Positions 26,808 to 34,295 of a stretch of 64,000 nt of DNA are shown here, one piece after another. This DNA comes from UBA3478 sp038134285 (lineage in GTDB: Bacteria; Bacteroidota; Bacteroidia; Flavobacteriales; Flavobacteriaceae). A model generated the notes under the pieces. That model worked only from the letters and a program-made list of their open reading frames with translations. It was not told the DNA's origin and made no database searches. Every line of letters starts with the position of its first letter. Within the stretch, counting starts at the first letter, position 1. A program made the position numbers and the translations under genes. The stretch lies in assembly GCA_038134285.1 (NCBI GenBank), contig JAYPUW010000001.1, positions 124,001 to 188,000 on the forward strand, written 5' to 3'.

Positions 26808-28029
26808 CAGCTAGGGCCCATTTAGTTCCCAATGCAGAAAGTGAACTCAAGCCCATCACTAATGCATACGGTAGGCCCAAAGAGAGAAATACATCAGGCT
26901 GCAAAAAGTATAGCACAATCAAAAACACCAGTTTGACTCCTTCGAAGGCGAGCGCCCATTTTGATCCGTCCATAAGCGAGGTATACCCCATTACCATTAA
27001 AAAGATGAGTCCCCCAATCATTAGCCTATGAGCATTACTAAGCTCAGAGAAAATGGCTAAAAAGTAAAAAAGCAAGCTATGGGCCAGTAAAAACTCTATA
27101 AAGACTATAGCTTTTCGAATCAATCCACTCTTCGGATCATAACGCTCGTAGGTATAAACGTCTTCAATAATAGGTCGCTCAAAGCGGGCTGCGACCTCGG
27201 CGGGCCGCCATCCGGTCGGCATGAACCAGATACGGAGTTTGTCAGCAAACCGCTCAGCGTGCCAGGCATCGACGAGTAAATTGTAAAAATGCTGAAAATT
27301 GATCCAGAGCGGATTATACGTTCGAGCCGGCTTTAATACTCCGTATCGAGGTTGCACCTCATCTAGTTCTTCTTGAAAGGTTCCGAATAGTCGATCCCAA
27401 ATCGAAAAAATTTGACCTAGGTTCTTGTCGATGTATTCTGGATTGATGGCGTGATGCACACGGTGCTGAGAAGGGGTCACAAGAATGTATTCAAGCCATC
27501 CGAGCTTTCCGATGTGCTGTGTATGGTACCAAAACTGCCCAAAAAGATGCAAAGGACCCAAAACGGCAATCATCGAATAGGGCACCCCAAGCAGTGCCGC
27601 TGGGAGTAGGAGCACGGCGGTGTAACCAATCACATTCGAAATCGATTGCCGCAGCGCACATGCCAAATTAAAATCTTCACTTGAATGGTGAATGACGTGT
27701 TGGTTCCAGAAAATATTGATGTGATGGCTTAAACGATGATTCCAGTATCCGGCGAAATCAATGGCCACAAAGGCAATGACCCAGGTCGCTACAGAATCCG
27801 AAAGCTCAGTAATCGCGAGACGCGAAGTCAAATACGGATAACTTACTAGAACAATCGCCAGTCCCAAGCTGTCTTTGAGTACATTGGTCACGCCGCTGCT
27901 TAGGCTACTCAAGGTATCGAAAAAACGATACTTCTGATTCTTTACAAAATGCCCATAGGCCACCTCAAAAAGTACTAATACCATAAAAGCGGGTATAGCG
28001 TATAATAAAGCGTTGGCGTACGAAATCAT
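26800..28029 (-). CDS. Sterol desaturase-family membrane protein (second copy)
   Basis: The start is placed at the ATG ending at 28029, which gives 409 residues; an upstream ATG adds only 14 residues and could also be used. Residues 1-270 are the desaturase/hydroxylase domain with HHINIFWNQHVIHHS, HRVHHAIN and the intervening HTQHIG clusters for the di-iron centre. The C-terminal 130 residues carry further transmembrane segments, as in the longer alkylglycerol monooxygenase-like members. It differs clearly from the 272-residue neighbour at 24534. It is divergent from the DDAH-like gene. Confidence 0.88.
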   Translation of the reverse strand: MISYANALLYAIPAFMVLVLFEVAYGHFVKNQKYRFFDTLSSLSSGVTNVLKDSLGLAIVLVSYPYLTSRLAITELSDSVATWVIAFVAIDFAGYWNHRLSHHINIFWNQHVIHHSSEDFNLACALRQSISNVIGYTAVLLLPAALLGVPYSMIAVLGPLHLFGQFWYHTQHIGKLGWLEYILVTPSQHRVHHAINPEYIDKNLGQIFSIWDRLFGTFQEELDEVQPRYGVLKPARTYNPLWINFQHFYNLLVDAWHAERFADKLRIWFMPTGWRPAEVAARFERPIIEDVYTYERYDPKSGLIRKAIVFIEFLLAHSLLFYFLAIFSELSNAHRLMIGGLIFLMVMGYTSLMDGSKWALAFEGVKLVFLIVLYFLQPDVFLSLGLPYALVMGLSSLSALGTKWALADE

Positions 28030-28080
28030 GAGGTTAAAAATACTAAAATTATTGACCAAGACTCTTCGCAAACTTCGCTG

Positions 28081-28088
28081 TACTTTTG
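28081..28088 (+). promoter_or_regulatory. Putative -7 box of the DDAH-like/ctlX operon
   Basis: TACTTTTG matches TAnnTTTG exactly, 16 bases upstream of the ATG at 28105. The nearest TTG (28052-28054) is 26 bases away, so the -33 element is uncertain. Confidence 0.45.
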
Positions 28089-28104
28089 CAGCAAAAGATA
28101 GCTT

Positions 28105-29022
28105 ATGCGCTTAAACGTAAACGACGAAACGGCGACGTTGCGTTCGGTAATCCTAGGCACAGCAGCGCTCAATGGGCCCACTCCAAGCCTTGAAGAGGCC
28201 TACGATCCTAAATCGCGTTTCCATATTAAGCAAGACAGCTATCCGCTAGAGGCTGACATGATTCAAGAGCTAGACGACTTTGCTGCGGTACTAGTGAAAC
28301 ATGGTGTCGATGTATTTCGTCCTGAAGTCATCCAGAATTGCAACCAGATTTTTTCTCGTGACATAGGTTTCGTAGTCAACGATTGTTTTGTGAGGGCCAA
28401 TATATTACCCGATCGCGAGCGTGAAATCGAGGCCATTTCACATGTTCTTAAACACATCGATCCCACTAAAATTTTGACCCCTCCTCAAGAGGTCCATGTA
28501 GAAGGTGGCGATGTAATGCCCCACCACGACTATCTTTTTGTAGGTTACTATAAAGGTGCCGATTACCCAAATACGATTACGGCAAGAACGAATGAAGCCG
28601 CGGTAGAATGGCTGCAGTCAATGTTCACGACTAAGAAGGTTAAAGCCTTTGAATTGCGTAAATCAAATACCGATCCTTTTACAAATGCGCTTCACCTTGA
28701 CTGCTGTTTTCAGCCGGTGGGCGATCGCTACGCGATCATTCACGAAAAAGGGTTTCTACATCGTGAAGACGTGGTCTTTTTGACCGAACTCTTCGGAGAA
28801 GAAAACCTATTCAAAATCTCTGCCCAAGAGATGTACGATATGACGAGTAATATTTTCTCGATCAGCCCCAAAGTGGTTGTCTCTGACCATCATTTTGTAC
28901 GCCTGAACGCGTGGCTAAGAGAAAGAGGTATCACCGCAGAGACTATTTCGTTTAGAGAAATCGCAAAGCAAGAAGGGTTACTCCGCTGCACCACCCTGCC
29001 GCTTTCACGTAAACCCGAATAA
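28105..29022 (+). CDS. Arginine deiminase-fold hydrolase (DDAH / amidinotransferase type)
   Basis: A 305-residue cytoplasmic protein of the guanidino-modifying pentein fold. Seen: FSRDIGFV, the VEGGDVM loop with its conserved acidic residue, HLDCCFQP with the catalytic-region histidine, and the nucleophile Cys295 in LRCTTLPLSR. It may hydrolyse arginine, dimethylarginine or a related guanidino compound to citrulline plus an amine. The second pentein CtlX follows 9 bases downstream, a pairing consistent with arginine or citrulline breakdown. The exact substrate is not determined by these motifs. Confidence 0.85.
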   Translation: MRLNVNDETATLRSVILGTAALNGPTPSLEEAYDPKSRFHIKQDSYPLEADMIQELDDFAAVLVKHGVDVFRPEVIQNCNQIFSRDIGFVVNDCFVRANILPDREREIEAISHVLKHIDPTKILTPPQEVHVEGGDVMPHHDYLFVGYYKGADYPNTITARTNEAAVEWLQSMFTTKKVKAFELRKSNTDPFTNALHLDCCFQPVGDRYAIIHEKGFLHREDVVFLTELFGEENLFKISAQEMYDMTSNIFSISPKVVVSDHHFVRLNAWLRERGITAETISFREIAKQEGLLRCTTLPLSRKPE

Positions 29023-29031
29023 AACCCAGCT

Positions 29032-29964
29032 ATGAAACAGTACAGCTCTTATCTATTGATGGTGCGGCCCTCGAGCTTCAGAATGAATGAGCAGACGGCG
29101 GTCAATAATTATTTTCAAAGCGATTCTGACCTTGGTCCGGAAGCCATTATTCAAGAGGCGCGTATAAAATTTGACGCCATGGTAACAGAGCTTCGCGGCG
29201 CTGGAGTTGAAGTGGTGGTTTTCGATGAGCCTGAGGGGAGCGACACCCCAGATGCGTTATTTCCGAACAACTGGATCTCTATGCATTCCGACAAAAGGGT
29301 GGCCTTATACCCCATGTATGCAGAGAACCGAAGAAAAGAGCGCCGCGAAGAAGTGCTTGATCTGCTCGAAAAAGAGGGGTTTCAGATCGAAGAAATCGTC
29401 GATTACACCAGCGCAGAAGAAGATGGATTTTATCTAGAAGGCACCGGAAGCATGATACTTGATCACATCAACCGCATCGCGTACTGCGCACTCTCTGAAC
29501 GCGCCGATGAAGAGTTATTCATCGAGTTTTGTGAAGACTTCGAATACACTCCTTGCACCTTTAGCGCCTATCAAAACGTTAACGATAAGCGACTCAGAAT
29601 CTATCATACCAATGTGATGTTGTGTGTCGCAGATCACTATGCGGTGGTTTGTCTTGAGTGCGTCGACGATGCCTCTGAACGCAAGCAATTAAAAAAACAT
29701 TTAAAAGACTCTGGTAAAACTATTGTATCCATTACCGAAGCCCAAATGCATCAATTTGCCGGCAATATGCTGCAGGTAGGCGACCAAGGCGAAACCCCCA
29801 TACTGGTGATGAGCGATACGGCTTACAAAAGTTTACGCCATGATCAGCTTCGCATACTAGAGTCGTTCAACCCTATTGTTCATCCTGAGTTGAACCTTAT
29901 TGAACAATGCGGAGGCGGCAGTGCTCGATGTATGATGGCCGAAATCTTTCTGCCTAAAGGTTAG
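29032..29964 (+). CDS. ctlX: Citrulline utilization hydrolase, CtlX type
   Basis: A 310-residue pentein-fold protein matching the CtlX family. Motifs: MVRPSSFRMNEQTAVNNYF at the start, FPNNWISMH, the DGFYLEGTGSM loop equivalent to the EGGD loop of deiminases, and the nucleophile Cys300 in GGGSARCMM. The family is associated with citrulline use, and its exact reaction is less well defined than that of arginine deiminase. It sits 9 bases after the DDAH-like gene in one operon. Its last 11 bases overlap the convergent M24 peptidase gene. Confidence 0.85.
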   Translation: MKQYSSYLLMVRPSSFRMNEQTAVNNYFQSDSDLGPEAIIQEARIKFDAMVTELRGAGVEVVVFDEPEGSDTPDALFPNNWISMHSDKRVALYPMYAENRRKERREEVLDLLEKEGFQIEEIVDYTSAEEDGFYLEGTGSMILDHINRIAYCALSERADEELFIEFCEDFEYTPCTFSAYQNVNDKRLRIYHTNVMLCVADHYAVVCLECVDDASERKQLKKHLKDSGKTIVSITEAQMHQFAGNMLQVGDQGETPILVMSDTAYKSLRHDQLRILESFNPIVHPELNLIEQCGGGSARCMMAEIFLPKG

Positions 29965-31300
29965 AAAAAGGCTTATTGATGACGATCAGATCGGTCTGGC
30001 GTCCGTCGATATAACGCACTCCATTCTCATCAAAAAAGGCCTCTTCTTCAAGCATAATGCGCACATCTTTTCCCCATTCCTTGATGAAGACTGAAGCATT
30101 GAGCTCAATAGAGTAAGCAGTATTGAGATGCAAAGGATAGTCTCCTGTAACCGGAACGCCCCCTTGAGAATCCCACATCCCTAAGGTAGTTCCTGCCGCG
30201 TGGCCGTGGTATCCGATCGGGTGTGTATAGATAGACGGCGTGATTCCTTCTTCAATGGCTTGTGCACGACTCATGGCGAGCACCTCGTTTCCGGTTCGAC
30301 CTTCTTTAAAGTTATCGGTGAAAATATCTTGGAGCCTGTTTCCGGTGGCCAGTGCCTTTTTCAAATATTCAGGCGGGTCTATTTCGCCAGGACGCAACAC
30401 ATAGGCATGCTCTTGCTGATCGGTGTTCAAACGCAAATACGTAATACCAAAATCACAGTGCAAAAGGTCTCCAGGCATTATTACTTGAGTGTCGGGCCGC
30501 TTAGAGAAGGTTCTCAGGTGATCAAAACGTTCAGGGTCAGCGCGCTGAATATCAACCGTCGGATGAAACCAGGTTTGTAATCCTAATGAACGGATCTTGT
30601 CACGCATGAACCAAACGACATCTTCAGTAGTAGTAACCCCAGGGGTGATCACTTTTTCTGAGAAAGCTTCGGCTATGATATTATGGCTGATGCGCTCAAT
30701 ATGCGGATAGATCGCCATTTCTTTGTCGGTTCTGGTTTCTAGCCAGGCCAAGGCAAGCTTTTCAGCCGAAACCACGCGTTTGGCAAGTTTAGTACCCAAT
30801 GCTTCTAGCAGCTGTTCTTTGTCGGTGGCTACAATTCCGTCTGCAAGTCCGAAATATTCAGACTGATTGATTCCAATAACCTTGGGATCTCTTTCTTCTA
30901 CAATCTCTCGAAGTCGCGCCCATTGGTCGGGCTGTTGTTCTTTGTTCCATGCACTTTTGAAGGCTGATCCGACATCATAACGGGCAACCGCCAGCGTCTC
31001 TAGCATTGAACCGTTATTGAAAAAGACCAAAATGGTTCTTCTGCGTGCGGCCAACCACTCAGCCGGCAATAGGGTTTTGATGATAGGGTCTTCATTGTAT
31101 TCTCTTGACACCACAATCCACATATCAATCCCCGTATCTGCCATGAGTCTTGGCAGATAATTTTGAATCTTGTCTTCTAGCAATTCATTGATGACACGGG
31201 CTCGTTCTTTCATGGGCAAGATGGCCCCATAGTCTTGAGCATACCCCTGAGCAGTGCAATGTGCAAGAAGGAGTAAAGCAATGATTTTTATACCTTTCAT
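29954..31300 (-). CDS. Secreted M24-family metallopeptidase (Xaa-Pro aminopeptidase-like)
   Basis: The start is the ATG ending at 31300, which begins a good signal peptide (MKGIKIIALLLLAHC to about AQGYAQ), giving 448 residues; an earlier in-frame ATG is upstream of this hydrophobic region. The C-terminal pita-bread domain shows the first metal aspartate in LHCDFGITYL, the second ten residues later in NTDQQE, a histidine in GYHGHAAGTTLG, and glutamates in the SIELNAS and MLEEEAFF segments. An N-terminal creatinase-type domain precedes it. It would trim proline-containing peptides or related substrates in the periplasm. Confidence 0.85.
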   Translation of the reverse strand: MKGIKIIALLLLAHCTAQGYAQDYGAILPMKERARVINELLEDKIQNYLPRLMADTGIDMWIVVSREYNEDPIIKTLLPAEWLAARRRTILVFFNNGSMLETLAVARYDVGSAFKSAWNKEQQPDQWARLREIVEERDPKVIGINQSEYFGLADGIVATDKEQLLEALGTKLAKRVVSAEKLALAWLETRTDKEMAIYPHIERISHNIIAEAFSEKVITPGVTTTEDVVWFMRDKIRSLGLQTWFHPTVDIQRADPERFDHLRTFSKRPDTQVIMPGDLLHCDFGITYLRLNTDQQEHAYVLRPGEIDPPEYLKKALATGNRLQDIFTDNFKEGRTGNEVLAMSRAQAIEEGITPSIYTHPIGYHGHAAGTTLGMWDSQGGVPVTGDYPLHLNTAYSIELNASVFIKEWGKDVRIMLEEEAFFDENGVRYIDGRQTDLIVINKPFSNL

Positions 31301-31350
31301 AGGTGTTCTGATTTTCTTATCAAGATATGTGAACTTTTTGAATCCTGCAC

Positions 31351-31902
31351 ATGCCCCTATCATCTGAAAACCATAAGAATGAGGCCTGCCTTTTTAGCAT
31401 AGGCTACGGACTGCGAAGCCCAGATGAGTTTCTCGATTTATTGAGAACTCATGCGGTAGATGTTATTGCAGATGTGCGCTCAAACCCCTATTCAAAATGG
31501 AATCCTGATTTTTGCAGAGAACCCATTGCGGCATACCTGAAAGAACACAACGTCCAATACGTCTATATAGGCGATATGATCGGAGGCATTCCGAAAGACG
31601 ACAGCTGCTACACCGATGGCAAGCTCGACTATCAAAAAGCCAAACTACATCCGGCCTTTACCAAGGGGATAGCGCGGTTGTTGGTCGCCCTCGAAAAAGG
31701 CTTTCGTGTGGCCTTGATGTGCGGAGAGGTAGAGCCTCATCAGTGCCATCGTTCAAAGCTTATCGGAGAAGTACTAGCCGAAAAGGGCGTTTCACTGAAT
31801 CACATTCTTAACAACACGAGCATAAAATCGCAAACCCAGGTGATGCTTGAGCTCACCAAAGGCCGAAATACGATGGATTTATTCGGAAACCCCTCCCTTT
31901 AA
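31351..31902 (+). CDS. DUF488 family protein
   Basis: A 183-residue cytoplasmic protein matching DUF488. Seen: FSIGYGLRSPDEFLDLL, DVIADVRSNPYSKWNPDF, and a late Cys-rich CGEVEPHQCHRSKLIGEVL with the two cysteines and two histidines typical of the family. The biochemical role is unknown. Homologues are often linked with DNA repair or nucleic acid contexts, but nothing here supports that. It begins 51 bases from the divergent M24 gene start and is followed 2 bases later by an NTF2-like gene. Confidence 0.85.
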   Translation: MPLSSENHKNEACLFSIGYGLRSPDEFLDLLRTHAVDVIADVRSNPYSKWNPDFCREPIAAYLKEHNVQYVYIGDMIGGIPKDDSCYTDGKLDYQKAKLHPAFTKGIARLLVALEKGFRVALMCGEVEPHQCHRSKLIGEVLAEKGVSLNHILNNTSIKSQTQVMLELTKGRNTMDLFGNPSL

Positions 31903-31904
31903 TT

Positions 31905-32339
31905 ATGAGAACGCTATTCTTAATTGCTCTGCTAAGCGCAGGGTTTCACGCCACCTCCCAGAAGCAACCCAGTCCCAAGGTAAGCCGCACCATAGATGCC
32001 CTTTTTGAACATCAGATCGAGGCTTGGAATACCGGAGACACCCAGCGCTTTATGCAGGGGTATTGGGAAGACAATCGCCTGATCTTTGTAGGCAGCAGTG
32101 GCCCAACCTACGGCTATCAAAACACACTAAAAGGGTATAACAAGCGCTACCCCAATCGGGCTGCAATGGGTACTCTTGCATTTGATATCCTAGAAAAACG
32201 TCAATGGGACAGGCGCACGATTCAAGTGGTTGGAAAGTTTACACTCTACAGAGAGAACGATACCCCAACGGGGCATTTCACCTTACTGCTCCGAAAAATA
32301 AATAGAAAATGGGTGATCGTAAGTGACCACTCTTCCTAG
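31905..32339 (+). CDS. Secreted NTF2-like (DUF4440/SnoaL-type) protein
   Basis: A 144-residue protein with a signal peptide of about 18 residues. The mature domain is an alpha+beta cone fold: EAWNTGDTQRFMQGYWEDNRLIFVGSS is the typical opening of the DUF4440/NTF2 superfamily, followed by GYQNTLKGY and terminal strands HFTLLLRKINRKWVIVSDHSS. Such domains bind small hydrophobic ligands or have isomerase-like roles. Neither ligand nor partner is evident. It is the last gene after DUF488 and overlaps the convergent DUF456 gene by 4 bases. Confidence 0.78.
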   Translation: MRTLFLIALLSAGFHATSQKQPSPKVSRTIDALFEHQIEAWNTGDTQRFMQGYWEDNRLIFVGSSGPTYGYQNTLKGYNKRYPNRAAMGTLAFDILEKRQWDRRTIQVVGKFTLYRENDTPTGHFTLLLRKINRKWVIVSDHSS

Positions 32340-32812
32340 AGAGCGGCGTAAAATATCCATGCCATCCACAACACTAGAGCTAACTTCAAGAGCGATCCTG
32401 CAAGCACTCCCATTAAAGAACCTAGAGCAGCTCTGGCTGCGGCTTTGATGTCAGAGGGTTGCACGTACAATTCACCCGCAAAGGCACCCAAAAATGGGCC
32501 AAATAAAAACCCAAATGGCGGAAAGAATAGCAATCCCAAAACCAATCCAACGAATGACCCTATGATTCCGGCCCTAGATCCTCCGAATCGTTTGGTGGCA
32601 TAAACCGGAATAATATTATCCACTATAGAAACGATAATTGCAAGGGCTCCAAACACCCATAGCCAGGCCGATCCAATGGTGCCTTCTCCGCTAAATTTCA
32701 ATACCAAGAGTGCTAAATAGCCAATGATGGGACCTGGGATTACGGGTACAAAACAGCCTATGATTCCGACAATCAAAAGCAGGCTTCCAAGCAATACATA
32801 AAGGATTTCCAT
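32336..32812 (-). CDS. DUF456 family membrane protein
   Basis: A 158-residue inner-membrane protein with four hydrophobic segments rich in Gly and Pro: LLIVGIIGCFVPVIPGP at the start, a DNIIP turn, and GLVLGLLFFPPFGFLFGPFLGAFAGEL in the middle, the hallmark of DUF456. The function is unknown. It is a single gene, convergent with the NTF2-like gene and divergent from PadR. Confidence 0.85.
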   Translation of the reverse strand: MEILYVLLGSLLLIVGIIGCFVPVIPGPIIGYLALLVLKFSGEGTIGSAWLWVFGALAIIVSIVDNIIPVYATKRFGGSRAGIIGSFVGLVLGLLFFPPFGFLFGPFLGAFAGELYVQPSDIKAAARAALGSLMGVLAGSLLKLALVLWMAWIFYAAL

Positions 32813-32853
32813 AGGCGAGGTCTTGGAGCTAAATTATATCATTTAGTACTTTG

Positions 32854-32887
32854 TTTTGCATAGTACCTTTTTTTATTTATATCTTTG
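32854..32887 (+). promoter_or_regulatory. Promoter of padR-pspC with flanking direct repeat
   Basis: TTTTG at 32854-32858 and TATCTTTG at 32880-32887 are separated by 21 bases, a full match to the Bacteroidota -33/-7 pair. The start codon follows at 32908. TAGTAC occurs at 32844-32849 and again at 32861-32866, flanking the -33 box; this could be an operator for autoregulation by the PadR product. Confidence 0.6.
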
Positions 32888-32907
32888 TAGTGCATTATAG
32901 ATGAATT

Positions 32908-33237
32908 ATGAATATTGAAAATACCAAACAACAGATGCGCAAGGGAATCTTAGAGTACTGCATTCTAGCAGTTCTCAAAGATCAAGACCTCTACGCCTCT
33001 GAAATTCTAGAGCACCTGAAGCAGGCCAAACTGCTCGTTGTTGAGGGTACACTCTATCCGTTGCTTACGCGACTCAAAAATGCCGATCTATTGCAGTATA
33101 GATGGGAAGAGTCTACGAGCGGGCCTCCTCGTAAGTACTTCACCTTAACCGAAGAAGGGGTCGCCTTTTTAGAAGAATTAAAAATCACTTGGAACGAATT
33201 GCAACATGCTATAAATACGGTAACCAATAAATCATGA
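32908..33237 (+). CDS. PadR-family transcriptional regulator
   Basis: A 109-residue winged helix-turn-helix repressor. The PadR domain covers residues 10-90: RKGILEYCILAVL, YASEILEHLKQAKLLVVEGTLYPLLTRL and the wing GPPRKYFTLTEEG. It belongs to the short PadR-s2 class with a single C-terminal helix for dimerisation. PadR genes paired with PspC genes are common in Bacteroidota and probably control envelope-stress functions. It overlaps the PspC gene by 4 bases (ATGA), so both are translated from one mRNA with coupling. Confidence 0.92.
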   Translation: MNIENTKQQMRKGILEYCILAVLKDQDLYASEILEHLKQAKLLVVEGTLYPLLTRLKNADLLQYRWEESTSGPPRKYFTLTEEGVAFLEELKITWNELQHAINTVTNKS

Positions 33238-34295
33238 AAAAAACGTTAACCATTAATCTTTCTGGCCTGGTCTTTCACATCGATGAAGACGCTTACACCA
33301 AACTGCAAGACTATCTTGATTCGATCAAGGCCTATCTCGACAATACACTCGGAAGAGATGAAATCATTGCGGATATCGAAAATCGCATTGCCGAGCTCTT
33401 TTCGGGAAAGAACAAATCAGTGATCTCTATAGAAGATGTTGAAGGAGTAATTGCAATTATGGGGCAACCCGAAGACTATGTGTCTGAAGAAGATGCTCCG
33501 AAACAAGAGCGCAATCATTTCAAAGAGAGTAGTAAAAAGCGTCTCTATAGAGATCCTGACAATCAAGTACTCGGAGGGGTCTGTTCAGGGATAGGCCACT
33601 TCACCAGTATAGATACCGTCTGGGTACGCCTTATTTTCTTGGCACTGTTGTTTAGTGGCGTCTCTGCAATCTTCTACTTTGTGCTTTGGATCATCATCCC
33701 TAAGGCCATCAGCATCTCACAAAAACTAGAGATGAAAGGAAAAGCGGCCACTTTCAGTAACATAGAAGATTTCGTAAAAGAGAGCTATCAGAACGTGAAA
33801 GAAGACCTTAAAAATGTCGACTTCAAAGGCGCCCAACACAAGGCTCAAGAAGGAGCAAAAGGGTTTTTCACGTTTATTGGAGAGCTCTTCAGCACACTTT
33901 TTAAAGCCATTGGTCGATTGCTAAGTATCATAGGTGAAATCGTGGGAAAGCTTTTCGGAGTGATCATCATCGCAGTGACACTTGTATTCTTAATCGTTAT
34001 AACCGTTAGTTTCATCGTTGGAAGTTTCATCGATGTTAACATTGGCAATGACATTTTAATGCTCCCAGGGTTCCAATACATGGAATCAAATTGGGGCGGA
34101 CCTTATCATCCGATATTCTATCATATCAGTATGATTTTGACCTTCGGAATACCAGCATTTAGCCTGCTCTTGGTGGCTCTTCAGTTGTTGTTCAAAAACA
34201 TGGGGCGTCTTTCAGGAACTGTCAAAATCGGAATGCTCGCCGTATGGATGATCGCACTCATCTCTTTCGTCGTGATGAGTCTCACACACTTTTAA
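33234..34295 (+). CDS. PspC domain-containing membrane protein
   Basis: A 353-residue membrane protein. Residues of about 1-65 are a cytoplasmic region with a DEIIADIENRIAELF helix, common to PadR-linked PspC proteins. Residues of about 100-160 are the PspC domain (KRLYRDPDNQVLGGVCSGIGHF, then two membrane segments). A helical linker and four to five more transmembrane segments fill the rest. PspC is associated with envelope stress and phage-shock-type responses. The start overlaps the PadR gene by 4 bases; the stop overlaps the convergent 528-residue gene by 4 bases. Confidence 0.85.
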   Translation: MKKTLTINLSGLVFHIDEDAYTKLQDYLDSIKAYLDNTLGRDEIIADIENRIAELFSGKNKSVISIEDVEGVIAIMGQPEDYVSEEDAPKQERNHFKESSKKRLYRDPDNQVLGGVCSGIGHFTSIDTVWVRLIFLALLFSGVSAIFYFVLWIIIPKAISISQKLEMKGKAATFSNIEDFVKESYQNVKEDLKNVDFKGAQHKAQEGAKGFFTFIGELFSTLFKAIGRLLSIIGEIVGKLFGVIIIAVTLVFLIVITVSFIVGSFIDVNIGNDILMLPGFQYMESNWGGPYHPIFYHISMILTFGIPAFSLLLVALQLLFKNMGRLSGTVKIGMLAVWMIALISFVVMSLTHF

